A DNA stretch of 64,000 bases from Methylophaga sp. (GCF_009711715.1 NZ_VENF01000016.1:38558-102557); one strand, 5' to 3'. Positions 28,321-37,793 are shown, counted from the first letter of the stretch. Translations and numbers: made by a program. Notes: generated by a model from the letters alone, not told the origin.

Positions 28321-30690
28321 ATGACGGAATACGTTGTCTCTTTGGATAAGCTGTGCATGGAGGATGTCGGCAGAGTCGGTGGCAAGAACGCCTCATTGGG
28401 TGAAATGCTACAGAATCTGGCTCCGCTGGGTGTAGCTGTTCCAAGTGGTTTTGCAACAACCGCCGATGCCTACAGAGAGTTTCTGGCTCATGATGGCTTG
28501 CAGGACCAAATCAACGATCTTTTACGTGATCTTGATGTCGATGATGTGACTGCCTTACAAAAAACCGGTCGTCAAATCCGTGACTGGATTATGACGATCC
28601 CGTATCCAGCGGCTATGGAAAAGGCGATTGATGAAGCCTATGCCGCACTGGAAAAAGAATACGGTGCTGAAACCAGTTATGCCGTTCGCTCTTCAGCCAC
28701 TGCTGAAGATCTGCCGGATGCCTCTTTTGCCGGTCAGCAGGAAACTTTTCTGAATGTTTCCGGACTCGACAATATCAAGAAACAAATCCGTGAAGTGTTC
28801 GCGTCTTTGTTTAATGACCGTGCCATTGCCTACCGCGACCATCAGGGCTTTGATCACAGTGAGGTGGCTCTGTCTGCCGGTGTGCAGAAAATGGTTCGGT
28901 CTGACATCGCCAGCGCCGGTGTAGCTTTCTCGCTGGACACCGAAAGTGGTTTCCGTGATGTCGTGTTCGTAACCGGCAGTTACGGTCTTGGTGAGATGGT
29001 GGTACAGGGGGCGGTCAACCCGGACGAATTCTACGTTCACAAAGAAACACTGGCTGCGGGCCGTCCTGCAGTATTGCGCCGTACCGTCGGCCAGAAAGCC
29101 ATCAAAATGGTGTATTCAGGTGATAAGGCCGCTCCGGTAAAAACCATTGATGTGGAAGGTAATGACCGCCTGCATTTCTGCCTGACCGACAAAGAGGTGG
29201 AAGAGCTGTCAAAAATGGTGGTTACCATCGAGAAACACTACAAACGCCCGATGGACGTTGAGTGGGCCAAAGATGGTAACGATGGCCGCATCTATATTGT
29301 TCAGGCCCGCCCTGAAACCGTTCAGAGCCGCAGCAAAAACATTCGTGAATCCTATCTACTGAAAGAGAAGGGCGAACTGCTGTCAGTCGGTCGTGCCATC
29401 GGCAGCAAGATCGGTCAGGGTAAAGTGCGTCTACTTAACAGCCTGGACCAAATGGACAAGTTTGAAGTTGGCGATGTCTTGCTGACCGATATGACCGATC
29501 CTGACTGGGAGCCGATCATGAAACGTGCATCGGCCATTGTCACCAATCGTGGCGGCCGTACCTGTCACGCGGCGATCATCGCGCGTGAACTGGGTATTCC
29601 AGCAGTCGTCGGCTGTGGCGATGCCACCGAGAAAGTTGCTGAAGGCAGTCAGGTGACCGTGTCCTGTGCGGAAGGTGACGAAGGTAATATTTATAAAGGT
29701 CTGCTCGAATTCGAACATCGCGTCGAAGAACTCGATAACATGCCCGAACTGCCGGTCAAGATCATGATGAACGTGGGCAATCCGGATCGTGCTTTCAGCT
29801 TTGCACAGCTCCCACACAAAGGTGTGGGTCTGGCGCGTCTTGAATTCATCATCAACAACATGATCGGTATTCACCCGAAAGCGCTGATGAACGCTGATCA
29901 AATGGAAGGTGAAGTTAAACAGGCCATCGTAGAACGTACCACTGCCTACGGCGACCCGGTCGAGTTCTATATCAGCCGTATTGCGGAAGGCGTATCAACC
30001 ATCGCGTCTGCCTTCTATCCGGAAACCGTGATTGTCCGGATGTCTGACTTCAAATCGAATGAGTATGCCAACCTGATCGGTGGCCCGCTGTTCGAACCGC
30101 ATGAAGAGAACCCAATGATTGGTTTCCGCGGTGCTTCACGTTACACTTCAGAAGACTTTGCTGAATGCTTCAAGCTGGAAGTTGAGGCAATGAAACGGGT
30201 TCGTGATGAAATGGGCCTTACCAACGTAGAACTGATGATTCCGTTTGTGCGTACCACCAAAGAAGCTGAATCAGTCATTAAGATCATGAAGGAAAATGGT
30301 CTTGAACGTGGTAAGAACGGTCTGCGCGTGATTATGATGTGCGAACTGCCATCAAATGCGGTTCTGGCTGCGGACTTTCTCGAGTATTTCGACGGTTTCT
30401 CTATCGGCTCTAATGATATGACTCAGCTGACGCTGGGGCTGGATCGTGACTCTGCGCTGGTGGCAGATTCCTTTGATGAACGTAATCCGGCAGTCCTGAA
30501 AATGCTGGATATGGCCATCAAAGCCTGCCGTGATGCCGGTAAATATGTCGGTATCTGCGGTCAGGGCCCGTCTGACCATCCGGATCTGGCAGAGTGGTTG
30601 TTGGAGCGTGGTATCAGCAGCATCTCACTGAACCCGGATACCGTGGTCAGCACCTGGCAGAGATTGGCAGAAATCAGTGCTAAAAAATAA
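28321..30690 (+). CDS. ppsA: Phosphoenolpyruvate synthase
   Basis: 789 residues, full length. It makes PEP, AMP and phosphate from pyruvate and ATP, the entry to gluconeogenesis. The N-terminal ATP-grasp domain shows [10 protein letters not shown] and [21 protein letters not shown]; the phosphohistidine lies in [19 protein letters not shown]; the C-terminal TIM barrel has [16 protein letters not shown] and the catalytic Cys in [12 protein letters not shown]. Directly downstream of a cluster that would yield pyruvate, it would convert that pyruvate to cell material. An intrinsic terminator follows. Confidence 0.97.
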   Translation: MTEYVVSLDKLCMEDVGRVGGKNASLGEMLQNLAPLGVAVPSGFATTADAYREFLAHDGLQDQINDLLRDLDVDDVTALQKTGRQIRDWIMTIPYPAAMEKAIDEAYAALEKEYGAETSYAVRSSATAEDLPDASFAGQQETFLNVSGLDNIKKQIREVFASLFNDRAIAYRDHQGFDHSEVALSAGVQKMVRSDIASAGVAFSLDTESGFRDVVFVTGSYGLGEMVVQGAVNPDEFYVHKETLAAGRPAVLRRTVGQKAIKMVYSGDKAAPVKTIDVEGNDRLHFCLTDKEVEELSKMVVTIEKHYKRPMDVEWAKDGNDGRIYIVQARPETVQSRSKNIRESYLLKEKGELLSVGRAIGSKIGQGKVRLLNSLDQMDKFEVGDVLLTDMTDPDWEPIMKRASAIVTNRGGRTCHAAIIARELGIPAVVGCGDATEKVAEGSQVTVSCAEGDEGNIYKGLLEFEHRVEELDNMPELPVKIMMNVGNPDRAFSFAQLPHKGVGLARLEFIINNMIGIHPKALMNADQMEGEVKQAIVERTTAYGDPVEFYISRIAEGVSTIASAFYPETVIVRMSDFKSNEYANLIGGPLFEPHEENPMIGFRGASRYTSEDFAECFKLEVEAMKRVRDEMGLTNVELMIPFVRTTKEAESVIKIMKENGLERGKNGLRVIMMCELPSNAVLAADFLEYFDGFSIGSNDMTQLTLGLDRDSALVADSFDERNPAVLKMLDMAIKACRDAGKYVGICGQGPSDHPDLAEWLLERGISSISLNPDTVVSTWQRLAEISAKK

Positions 30691-30704
30691 AAGCGATATT
30701 TGGC

Positions 30705-30736
30705 AAAGCCCGGTCTATCCATTCAGGCCGGGTTTT
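30705..30736 (+). terminator. Intrinsic terminator after ppsA
   Basis: AAAGCCCGG and CCGGGTTTT around a ~14-base loop, 14 bp after the ppsA stop, followed by a short T-run. Confidence 0.7.
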
Positions 30737-30802
30737 GCTAATATACTCGCCGTCGTTAACCAAGTCCTTTCGGACACTCCCAAACGTTAACACTCATACA
30801 GT

Positions 30803-30879
30803 CGGGGCATGGCGCAGCCTGGTAGCGCACCTGCATGGGGTGCAGGGGGTCGTAGGTTCAAATCCTACTGTCCCGACCA
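30803..30879 (+). tRNA. tRNA-Pro (GGG)
   Basis: 77 bases with encoded CCA. The acceptor stem CGGGGCA pairs with TGTCCCG, the anticodon loop ATGGGGT gives GGG, and the D- and T-arms (GCGCAGCCTGGTAGCGC, GGTTCAAATCC) are typical of tRNA-Pro. It is a single gene between ppsA and a small orphan gene. Confidence 0.96.
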
Positions 30880-30934
30880 TTATCTCTTTCATCTAAGTCT
30901 TTAATTTCACACTCTCTCTTATCATATTTAAAAG

Positions 30935-30950
30935 TGTGACTTGTATCACA
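30935..30950. promoter_or_regulatory. CRP-like binding site
   Basis: TGTGACTTGTATCACA has both consensus half-sites TGTGA and TCACA with the standard 6-base spacer. It lies 80 bp upstream of the start of the small orphan gene at 31030. Whether the organism has a CRP/Vfr protein cannot be seen in the window. Confidence 0.65.
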
Positions 30951-31029
30951 TTCTGTAATAGGTTAAGTTTGCCCCATCCAATTAATTCAATCAGGCAGGG
31001 ATAACCGCCCACTTCATGTGAGGATTTGT

Positions 31030-31329
31030 ATGGAAGCAAGAGCCGAGTCTGAATGTGGCCAATTAATGAGCTGGGGCTTATTTGAGGTCATTGAAAGCGG
31101 TGAAAAACACATTATCGGCCATGCCAGCGCCTATGGTTTTGATGTCATTACCCAGGAACTGGTGCATGTTGATTTCAATCCCAAAACCAAAACCGGGATT
31201 GCTGTTACCAAAACCGGCATTCTCTATCACTTGCAGGGCAAACCGCTGAAATTTGGTGTCAAAGGACATCAACAACTTAGAGAATTTGTGCAGATTCATA
31301 ACTGCAGCATTAAAGTGCTAAAAGTCTGA
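31030..31329 (+). CDS. Small orphan protein, 99 aa, unrecognised
   Basis: 99 residues, no family recognised. The ATG at 31030 has GTGAGGA five to six bases upstream; a GTG at 31018 is in frame but is part of that RBS. The product is soluble, with alternating beta-strand-like segments (GLFEVIESGEKHIIGHASAYG, ELVHVDFN, GIAVTKTGILYHL) suggesting a small barrel or sandwich, and one internal Cys near each end. It is a single-gene unit with a CRP-like site upstream and a strong terminator 114 bp downstream. Confidence 0.75.
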   Translation: MEARAESECGQLMSWGLFEVIESGEKHIIGHASAYGFDVITQELVHVDFNPKTKTGIAVTKTGILYHLQGKPLKFGVKGHQQLREFVQIHNCSIKVLKV

Positions 31330-31442
31330 TTCTGATTCCCCCCGTCTGATTTATCGATGTAGCTTGACCTACTTCACGTAAATTTCGCAGCAAACTGATA
31401 AGCTCGACTGCGAACTATCAATGACAGTTCACTCCACCTTCT

Positions 31443-31476
31443 AAACCAGTTCATTCCCGGTGAACTGGTTTTTTTT
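31443..31476 (+). terminator. Intrinsic terminator of the 99-aa gene
   Basis: Perfect 11-bp stem AAACCAGTTCA / TGAACTGGTTT with a 7-base loop and a T-run. Confidence 0.85.
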
Positions 31477-31620
31477 GCCATAACAGACAGAAAGAACATA
31501 CCGATAACAGGCTGAATGAGACAAGGAATAGTCAGGCAATCATGAGCTTTATTGCAGCCTGAATCGTCAAAGGTTTTTTATGCAGTTTTTTCAATGGATA
31601 AAAAAGAAATAATACCAGTC

Positions 31621-31722
31621 AGACCTTATGCTGACGGTCACTGACCTGTCGTCAGCTCCTATCTGCGCGAAACTCCTCTCTGAGGAGGTGGGGTGACATC
31701 TTCGGATGTCACCCTTTTTTTA
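31621..31722 (+). ncRNA. Candidate small RNA with three hairpins and UUCG terminator
   Basis: A TAATAC -10-like box (31610-31615) with a weak T-rich -35 17 bases upstream precedes three successive hairpins: GCTGACG/CGTCAGC (31630-31656), CTCCTC/GAGGAG (31673-31687) and a 10-bp GGGTGACATC/GATGTCACCC stem closed by a TTCG tetraloop and followed by seven T. No open reading frame with an RBS explains this terminator, and the previous gene already has its own. The CTCCTC and GAGGAGG strands resemble anti-Shine-Dalgarno and CsrA-type GGA motifs. The family is unknown and transcription is inferred. Confidence 0.45.
31691..31721 (+). terminator. Strong intrinsic terminator with TTCG loop
   Basis: GGGTGACATC and GATGTCACCC form a perfect 10-bp stem with a stable TTCG tetraloop and a T7 tail. 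It has no obvious protein gene upstream. Confidence 0.9.
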
Positions 31723-31732
31723 TGCGGCACTA

Positions 31733-31755
31733 TGTATGCCATAATATTGCATACA
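31733..31755. promoter_or_regulatory. Inverted repeat, MocR operator candidate 1
   Basis: TGTATGC and GCATACA with a 9-base spacer, 150 bp before the MocR gene start. A related repeat occurs at 31875. Confidence 0.55.
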
Positions 31756-31874
31756 AAATAACAGGCGAAAGTCATGATCATTCCCTGTGCATTGAGTATC
31801 GTTACGAAATAATCCCTTAAGATAAAAAATCAATTCAAAAAATGATTGGTCCTGCAAATCGTTTACTGTAGAAT

Positions 31875-31897
31875 TGTATGCATATTTTCTACATACA
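31875..31897. promoter_or_regulatory. Inverted repeat, MocR operator candidate 2
   Basis: TGTATG and CATACA with an 11-base spacer, ending 9 bp before the regulator ATG. It shares the TGTATGC half-site with the repeat at 31733 and would cover the promoter or leader, consistent with autoregulation. Confidence 0.55.
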
Positions 31898-31905
31898 TAA
31901 TAACG

Positions 31906-33288
31906 ATGGCAACCTGGCAACCGCATCTTCAGGCAGAAGCAGGAAAAAAATATCTCGGCATCGTCAGTGCGCTGGAAGCGGATATCTATGCCGGCCGCAT
32001 CCGGCCAGGGGACCGGCTGCCGTCGCAGCGCGCGATTGCAGAAGCGCTGCAGGTCGATTTAACCACCGTGACCCGCGCTTTCAACGAGGCCAGGCGCCGC
32101 GGTCTGGTGGAGGGTAATAAAGGCAGTGGCACCTACATCAGAGATTCAGTCCAACAGCAATTAATGGCTGAAAAGCAATCGATGCTGGATCTCAGTATGA
32201 ATAATCCGCCTCAGCCATTAAGTGCTCAACTGCAACAGCGTGTGCCTGATGGCATTGCCGGGCTGATTGCTGATGAGCGCAGAATGTTGCAATTACAGTA
32301 TCAGGACAGTGCCGGAAACCCGGCCGATCGCGAGGCGGCTGTGCATTGGCTTCAGCAACGCAAAACACAGGTGGACACCGAGCGGGTGTTAATTGCTGCT
32401 GGGGCCCAAAGTGCTCTGTTTGCCATTTGTAAATGTCTTGTTCCTGTCGGGGCCACGCTATTGACTCCCGAATACAGTTATCCCGGCCTCAAGGCTGTTG
32501 CAGAGCAACTGGGCATCCGCTTGCAGGCGTTGAGCTGTGATGCTGAGGGCATCATCCCGGAAGCGTTTGAAGCCGCCTGTCTGACGGGTGAGGCAAAAGC
32601 GGTGTATCTGATACCGGCCCTGGATAATCCGACTACGATTACGATGACTTCGTCCAGAAGACAGGCACTGGCCGATATTGCCCTGCGCCACCAGATCGCC
32701 ATTATCGAAGACGATCCGTATTCACCGTTGCAGACCCAATCCATTGCGTCATTTGTCAGTTTGTTGCCCACCCAGACCTGGCATATTGCTACATTATCGA
32801 AATGTGCCACGCCGGCACTGCGGGTCGCCTTTGTGATCACACCGGGTAGCCAGCAGAGCAGTCAGTTGGCTGCCGTTTTGCGGGCGACGAATTTAATGGC
32901 ACCGCCGTTAATGTGCGCGCTGGTCACCCGCTGGATTTATGACGGTACGCTGGATGCTATCGCCAAAGCTATCCGCCTGGAAAACAACCAGCGTCAGGAA
33001 TTGGCGGCTGAGTTGCTGGCAGGGCATTGTTTTGCTGCGGATAAAGATGGCCATCATATCTGGTTGACTCTGCCGTCCCACTGGCAGGCTGATAACTTTG
33101 CCAAAGCCGCATACAGTCAGGGAGTGACGATTGTGCCGTCCAGTCAGTTTGCCATTACCCAAACACCTATCGAAGCCGTCAGAGTTTCTTTGGGTATCGC
33201 AACGGACAGCGATGCACTCAGGCGAGCCATAACCATTCTGGCTCATTTAATCAGTCAGACCGAGCAGCCCCAGCGGGTGGTGGTGTGA
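31906..33288 (+). CDS. MocR/PdxR-type GntR regulator with aminotransferase-like domain
   Basis: 460 residues. The first ~75 form a GntR winged helix (IYAGRIRPGDRLPSQRAIAEAL, VDLTTVTRAFNEARRRGLVEG, GSGTYIRDS). The rest is a fold-type-I PLP domain: AGAQSALFAICKCLV, TPEYSYPGLKAVAEQLG, YLIPALDNPTTITMTSSRRQ, IEDDPYSPL, and ATLSKCATPALRVAFV with the PLP-binding lysine. The frame extends upstream to 31846 but the ATG at 31906 gives the family N-terminus. Such regulators usually control PLP, GABA, taurine or transport genes; here the next gene is ccoG, 37 bp away, so the target is unclear. Confidence 0.9.
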   Translation: MATWQPHLQAEAGKKYLGIVSALEADIYAGRIRPGDRLPSQRAIAEALQVDLTTVTRAFNEARRRGLVEGNKGSGTYIRDSVQQQLMAEKQSMLDLSMNNPPQPLSAQLQQRVPDGIAGLIADERRMLQLQYQDSAGNPADREAAVHWLQQRKTQVDTERVLIAAGAQSALFAICKCLVPVGATLLTPEYSYPGLKAVAEQLGIRLQALSCDAEGIIPEAFEAACLTGEAKAVYLIPALDNPTTITMTSSRRQALADIALRHQIAIIEDDPYSPLQTQSIASFVSLLPTQTWHIATLSKCATPALRVAFVITPGSQQSSQLAAVLRATNLMAPPLMCALVTRWIYDGTLDAIAKAIRLENNQRQELAAELLAGHCFAADKDGHHIWLTLPSHWQADNFAKAAYSQGVTIVPSSQFAITQTPIEAVRVSLGIATDSDALRRAITILAHLISQTEQPQRVVV

Positions 33289-33325
33289 CGACCCGCCATG
33301 ATTTTTACAGCGAACAGGTAAACCT

Positions 33326-34747
33326 ATGTCCGTGAATGATATGCATAATGTCGAGAATGCCTCGAATATTTACGAAGAAGTCGCCGACTGGCACATCAAT
33401 ACCGGCGAAGAGAAAGTGGTGGCCAAGCGGCTGAAAGGGCGTTTTCGTCTGCGTAAATGGATGGGGATGTCAGTCTGGTCGCTGTTTTTCCTGGTACCCT
33501 ACCTGCGCTGGGACGGCCAGCAGGCCATTTTATTTAATATTCCCGACCGCCAGTTCCGCTTTTTTGAGCTGACCGTGTTTCCGCAGGATATCTGGATGCT
33601 GTCGCTGACCCTGCTGTTTTTTGCGATCTTGCTGGCAGCAGTCACCAGTGTGGCAGGGCGGGTTTTTTGCGGCTACTTCTGCTTCCAGACGGTCTGGACC
33701 GATATCTACACCTATATCGAAACCAAACTGGAAGGCGACAGCCCGCAAAAAGCGCACAAATTCAAACAAGCGCCATGGACGCTGGATAAAAGCTGGCGTG
33801 TGCTGACCAAACACAGCCTGTGGATAGCGATTGCCCTGCTCACCGGCCTGTCATTCTGTGCCTGGTTTACTGATGCCTATCAGCTATGGGGCGATATTTT
33901 CACCCTCGAAGCCCCCATGCCGGTCTGGGCCAGCATTGCCGTGTTTGGTGTCTTCACCTACGGCTTTGCCGGCTTTATGCGTGAACAGGTCTGCTTCTGG
34001 CTGTGCCCCTATGCCCGTTTGCAGGGCGTCATGTACGACCAGGACACCGTGCTGCCGGCCTATGATGCCGAGCGGGGTGAACCCCGTGGCAAGCTCAAAA
34101 AAGGCGTGGTTGACGGCAGCAAAGGCAGCTGTATTGACTGCAAAGTCTGCGTTGCCGTCTGTCCGACCGGCATTGATATCCGCAAGGGTCAGCAGGAAGG
34201 CTGTATCACCTGCGGTTTATGTATCGACGCCTGTGACAGCATCATGGACAAGACCGGCCAGCCACGGGGACTGATCCGTTATGCCAGCTACAAGGAACTG
34301 CATCACGACCAGAACGTCCTACCGATGTATAAACGGCCGCGGGTCATCATCTACAGCCTGATTTTACTGCTGGCCCTGAGCGGTATCGTTTATGGCTTTA
34401 CCACCCTGTCACCCACCGAATTCAAAGTCATCCATGACCGTCAGCCGCTGTATGTGAGGCTCAGTGACGGCTCGATACAGAACAAATACACGCTGAAGCT
34501 GCTCAATAAAACCCAGCAGGCGATTACCGTGAATTACAGTGTGAGCGGTCTGACAGGAGCCAGCCTGCATGGCATGGAGCAGGAAGTGATTGTCGAGCCG
34601 GGACGGGTGGTGCCGGTCACGGCGCTGGTGAGGGCACCGGCAGATGTGACTGAAGATGGTCTGGCCCCGATTACCTTTGAGGCCACGGTCAGAGAGAAGC
34701 CTGAGTTGAGTACTACCTATAACAGTATGTTTATGACGCCGGAGTAA
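33326..34747 (+). CDS. ccoG: Cytochrome c oxidase accessory protein CcoG
   Basis: 473 residues. Membrane-bound iron-sulfur protein needed for cbb3 oxidase assembly, probably in copper reduction and delivery. About five membrane segments are interleaved with cysteine motifs: VFCGYFCFQTVW, CFWLCPYARLQG, and two ferredoxin-like clusters CIDCKVCVAVCPTGID and CITCGLCIDACD. The C-terminal ~110 residues form a periplasmic Ig-like domain (NKYTLKLLNKTQQAITV). It is the first of ccoG-ccoH-ccoI-ccoS. The structural genes ccoNOQP, often immediately upstream, are not in the window. Confidence 0.95.
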   Translation: MSVNDMHNVENASNIYEEVADWHINTGEEKVVAKRLKGRFRLRKWMGMSVWSLFFLVPYLRWDGQQAILFNIPDRQFRFFELTVFPQDIWMLSLTLLFFAILLAAVTSVAGRVFCGYFCFQTVWTDIYTYIETKLEGDSPQKAHKFKQAPWTLDKSWRVLTKHSLWIAIALLTGLSFCAWFTDAYQLWGDIFTLEAPMPVWASIAVFGVFTYGFAGFMREQVCFWLCPYARLQGVMYDQDTVLPAYDAERGEPRGKLKKGVVDGSKGSCIDCKVCVAVCPTGIDIRKGQQEGCITCGLCIDACDSIMDKTGQPRGLIRYASYKELHHDQNVLPMYKRPRVIIYSLILLLALSGIVYGFTTLSPTEFKVIHDRQPLYVRLSDGSIQNKYTLKLLNKTQQAITVNYSVSGLTGASLHGMEQEVIVEPGRVVPVTALVRAPADVTEDGLAPITFEATVREKPELSTTYNSMFMTPE

Positions 34748-34758
34748 ATGAGGAAACA

Positions 34759-35262
34759 ATGAGAATTTCACAGGAAAATCCACAGGCTTTACGTAACCCC
34801 TGGGTCTTGGGATTACTGGCTTTTTTGTTCGTGTTTCTGTCTGCAAATGCCGTCTTTATCTATCTGGCGTTTTCGACGCCTCCTAATCTGGTGGTGGAAA
34901 ACTTCTACGAGAAGGGGGAGGCGTATGCCGAAACCCAGGAACGTATTGACAGACAAAAAGCGCTTGGCTGGTCCGGTATGCTGATGGTACCGACCACTTC
35001 AAGAGTCAATCAGACGCAGACTTATGAAGCCATGATTACAGGTAAGAACTCAGCCGGTCTATTGCTCGATTCGGTGAAGTTTTTTGCTTATCGTCCATCC
35101 GATGCTGATGCTGATTTCGCCGTTGATATGCAAAAATCGGGGCACGGCAGTTATCAGGCGGATGTGAGCTTCAACCTGCCGGGTACCTGGGATATTATCG
35201 TCGAAGCCAAACGCGGTGAGGATGAATTTATCATCAGCCGCCGTATTCGTATTGATCCCTGA
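34759..35262 (+). CDS. ccoH: CcoH/FixH family protein
   Basis: 167 residues. One N-terminal membrane helix (PWVLGLLAFLFVFLSANAVF) and a periplasmic beta-rich domain (NFYEKGEAYAETQERIDRQKALGW, a FixH hallmark, then YQADVSFNLPGTWDIIVEAKRG). It stabilises assembly intermediates of cbb3 oxidase. It starts 11 bp after ccoG and precedes the copper ATPase gene, the usual order. Confidence 0.92.
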   Translation: MRISQENPQALRNPWVLGLLAFLFVFLSANAVFIYLAFSTPPNLVVENFYEKGEAYAETQERIDRQKALGWSGMLMVPTTSRVNQTQTYEAMITGKNSAGLLLDSVKFFAYRPSDADADFAVDMQKSGHGSYQADVSFNLPGTWDIIVEAKRGEDEFIISRRIRIDP

Positions 35263-35307
35263 TTATTTTTGTCTTGTTGATGGCGACAAAACGACTGTCT
35301 GCCGGGT

Positions 35308-37755
35308 ATGACTGTGTCTGATTTGTGTTATCACTGCGGCCTGCCTGTCGAGGATGCGGGCAGTTTTACTTCGACTGTAGCGGGGCAGGAGCGAGAATTC
35401 TGCTGTCATGGCTGTCAGACGGTATGTGAGACGATCTATTCCGCCGGTCTGGAAGGCTTTTACAGCAAAACAACCCGTAGCGATACACTGGCACCACCAC
35501 CGGTGGTAGCCAAAGAACTTGATGCTTACGATCTGGATGAAGTGCAGTCTGATTATGTGGACTCTATGGGACCACAACGCAGCATTCAGTTGCTGATCGA
35601 GGGCATTCACTGTGCCGCCTGTGTCTGGCTGATTGAGAAAGCACTCAAACGCCAGCCGGGCATTATCGATGCCGAAGTCAACCTGACAGCCAAACGCCTT
35701 AAGCTGCGCTGGGATAACAGCCAGATACGGTTATCACAGGTGATGCAGCTCCTCGCTGATATCGGTTATGCTGCGGTACCCTTTGATCCGGAAACGGCTG
35801 AAGGGGCGCTGGCGCGTCGTCACCGTGGTTTGCTCTACCGCATGGCTTTTGCCGGCTTTGCGATGATGAACATGATGTGGATTTCGATCGCCTTGTATGC
35901 CGGCGCTGATGAAGGCGAATTCCGTCAATGGTTCCACTGGATTGGTTTTATTATTGCCACGCCGACGCTGTTGTACTCCGGTTATCCATTTATCAAAAAC
36001 GGGCTGACCGGTCTTAAGCACCGCTACCTGACGATGGATTTACCGATTGCCATCGGTGCCACATCGACTTATCTGTATTCGACCTATGTGACTTTCACCG
36101 CCTCGGTCACCGGCCAGGTTTATTTCGACACCGTGGTTAACTTTTTATTTGTGATCCTGGTCGGCCGTTACCTGGAGGCTATTTCCAAACGCCGTGCTTT
36201 ATCGGCCACCCAGCGCCTGCTGGAATTACAGCCCAAGCTGGCCAATTTGGTGGAGGGTGAGGAAGTTCGCATCGTACCAATTCGCCATGTCCGCATCGGC
36301 GATGTTCTGCTGGTTAAACCGGGCGGCAGTGTGCCGGTCGACGGCGTGATTGTGTCCGGTGAAAGCGCGGTTAATGAGTCGATGCTGACGGGAGAATCCC
36401 TGCCGGTGCCCAAGCAGGCCGGTGATCACGTCGTGGCGGGTAGTATCAACGGTGAAGGCGCATTCCGGGTGCGCACTGAAGAAGTATTAAGAAATACCGC
36501 GCTGGCGAAGATTGTGGCCCTGATGGATGAAGCGCAGGCGTCGAAAGCACCGATTCAGAGCCTGGCGGATCGGATTGTGCCGTGGTTTGTTTTGGCAACC
36601 TTAACACTGGCCAGCATCACTTTTCTTTATTGGTGGCAGTTCGATTTTGAGACGGCTTTGCTGGCAGCGACCTCAGTGTTAGTGGTGACCTGTCCCTGTG
36701 CGTTTGGTCTGGCCACACCGATGTCGGTGGCTGTAGCGACAGGGGCCGGGGCCGCGCGCGGCGTGCTGGTCAAGCAAGGCGAGGCACTGGAGCAACTGTC
36801 ACGGGTTAATCATGTGGTTTTTGATAAAACCGGCACGCTGACCGAGGGCAGACTACGGGTAACCACGATTCAGCCATTCTCTGCTATGAGCGAGTCCGAG
36901 TTGTTACGACTGGCCGCGTCGGTGGAACAGCATTCTGAGCATGGGGTTGCTGCGGCGATTTGTGAAGCAGCCAGAGAAAAGCAGCTCCGTCTTCACGAAA
37001 ACAGTGGTTTTGTATCGACACCGGGGAAAGGGGTAACAGCCAGGATTGAGAAACAGCAGGTCTACGTTGGTACGGCTGTCTGGTTACAGAGTCAGGGCAT
37101 GACACTCTCAGCGGCACAGGTGCAACAACTTGCCGCAATGGAAAAGCAGGGTGTCAGTGGCGTTCTGGTTGCCATTGATGGTGAGATCGTGGGCTTGCTG
37201 GGTCTGGTGGATGAACTGCGTAAGGATGCGGTTGACACCGTTCGCTCCCTGTTGGCGGCCGGCCTTAAAGTGACTGTGCTCAGCGGCGATCGTCAAGCGG
37301 TGGTCGAGGCGGTTACAGCGCCTTTAGGTGACGTATCACGACAGGCAGAAGTGTTGCCGCAGGACAAATCAGCAGTCATCCGTCAGTTGCAGCAGCAGGG
37401 CGATGTGGTTGCCATGGTCGGGGACGGGGTCAATGATGCACCGGCATTGATACAGGCTGAGGTAGGTATGGCGATGGCTTCCGGTACCGATGTGTCGGTA
37501 GAGAGTGCGGATGTGGTATTGTCTCATCAGGAACTGAAAAAGGTCGTGGAAGCCCGTCTGCTGGCGACACGGACCCTGAAAACGATCCGGCAGAATATTG
37601 TACTGTCCATCAGCTATAACGTTATTATGGTGCCTTTGGCCATGATGGCGCTGGTCAGTCCGCTGGTGGCGGCGATAACGATGCCGATGAGTTCCTTACT
37701 GGTGATCGCAAATGCGGCCCGGATTGGCCGAGTTTTCAGACAAAGGGCTGGCTGA
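35308..37755 (+). CDS. ccoI: Copper-exporting P1B-ATPase CcoI/FixI
   Basis: 815 residues. It moves copper across the inner membrane for the CuB site of cbb3 oxidase. The N-terminus has a Cys-rich segment (CYHCGLPVED, EFCCHGCQTVC) special to the CcoI/CtpA2 group, then a heavy-metal domain with GIHCAACVW (~residue 100). The eight-helix transport core holds the CPC motif in TCPCAFGLATP (~461), the phosphorylated Asp in DKTGTLTEG (~506), the HP-like SEHGVAAAI and the GDGVNDAPAL hinge. It starts 45 bp after ccoH. Low-rate export type is inferred from context. Confidence 0.95.
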   Translation: MTVSDLCYHCGLPVEDAGSFTSTVAGQEREFCCHGCQTVCETIYSAGLEGFYSKTTRSDTLAPPPVVAKELDAYDLDEVQSDYVDSMGPQRSIQLLIEGIHCAACVWLIEKALKRQPGIIDAEVNLTAKRLKLRWDNSQIRLSQVMQLLADIGYAAVPFDPETAEGALARRHRGLLYRMAFAGFAMMNMMWISIALYAGADEGEFRQWFHWIGFIIATPTLLYSGYPFIKNGLTGLKHRYLTMDLPIAIGATSTYLYSTYVTFTASVTGQVYFDTVVNFLFVILVGRYLEAISKRRALSATQRLLELQPKLANLVEGEEVRIVPIRHVRIGDVLLVKPGGSVPVDGVIVSGESAVNESMLTGESLPVPKQAGDHVVAGSINGEGAFRVRTEEVLRNTALAKIVALMDEAQASKAPIQSLADRIVPWFVLATLTLASITFLYWWQFDFETALLAATSVLVVTCPCAFGLATPMSVAVATGAGAARGVLVKQGEALEQLSRVNHVVFDKTGTLTEGRLRVTTIQPFSAMSESELLRLAASVEQHSEHGVAAAICEAAREKQLRLHENSGFVSTPGKGVTARIEKQQVYVGTAVWLQSQGMTLSAAQVQQLAAMEKQGVSGVLVAIDGEIVGLLGLVDELRKDAVDTVRSLLAAGLKVTVLSGDRQAVVEAVTAPLGDVSRQAEVLPQDKSAVIRQLQQQGDVVAMVGDGVNDAPALIQAEVGMAMASGTDVSVESADVVLSHQELKKVVEARLLATRTLKTIRQNIVLSISYNVIMVPLAMMALVSPLVAAITMPMSSLLVIANAARIGRVFRQRAG

Positions 37756-37793
37756 TTTATTTGTTGTAAATCGCTTCCTGCACAGAGGGTATT

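Larger units (their letters stand above)
31330..31905. other. 576-bp intergenic region
   Basis: Holds the 3' untranslated part and terminator of the 99-aa gene, a candidate small RNA ending in its own terminator, and two inverted repeats upstream of the MocR-type regulator gene. No protein gene with a credible RBS was found. Confidence 0.7.
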
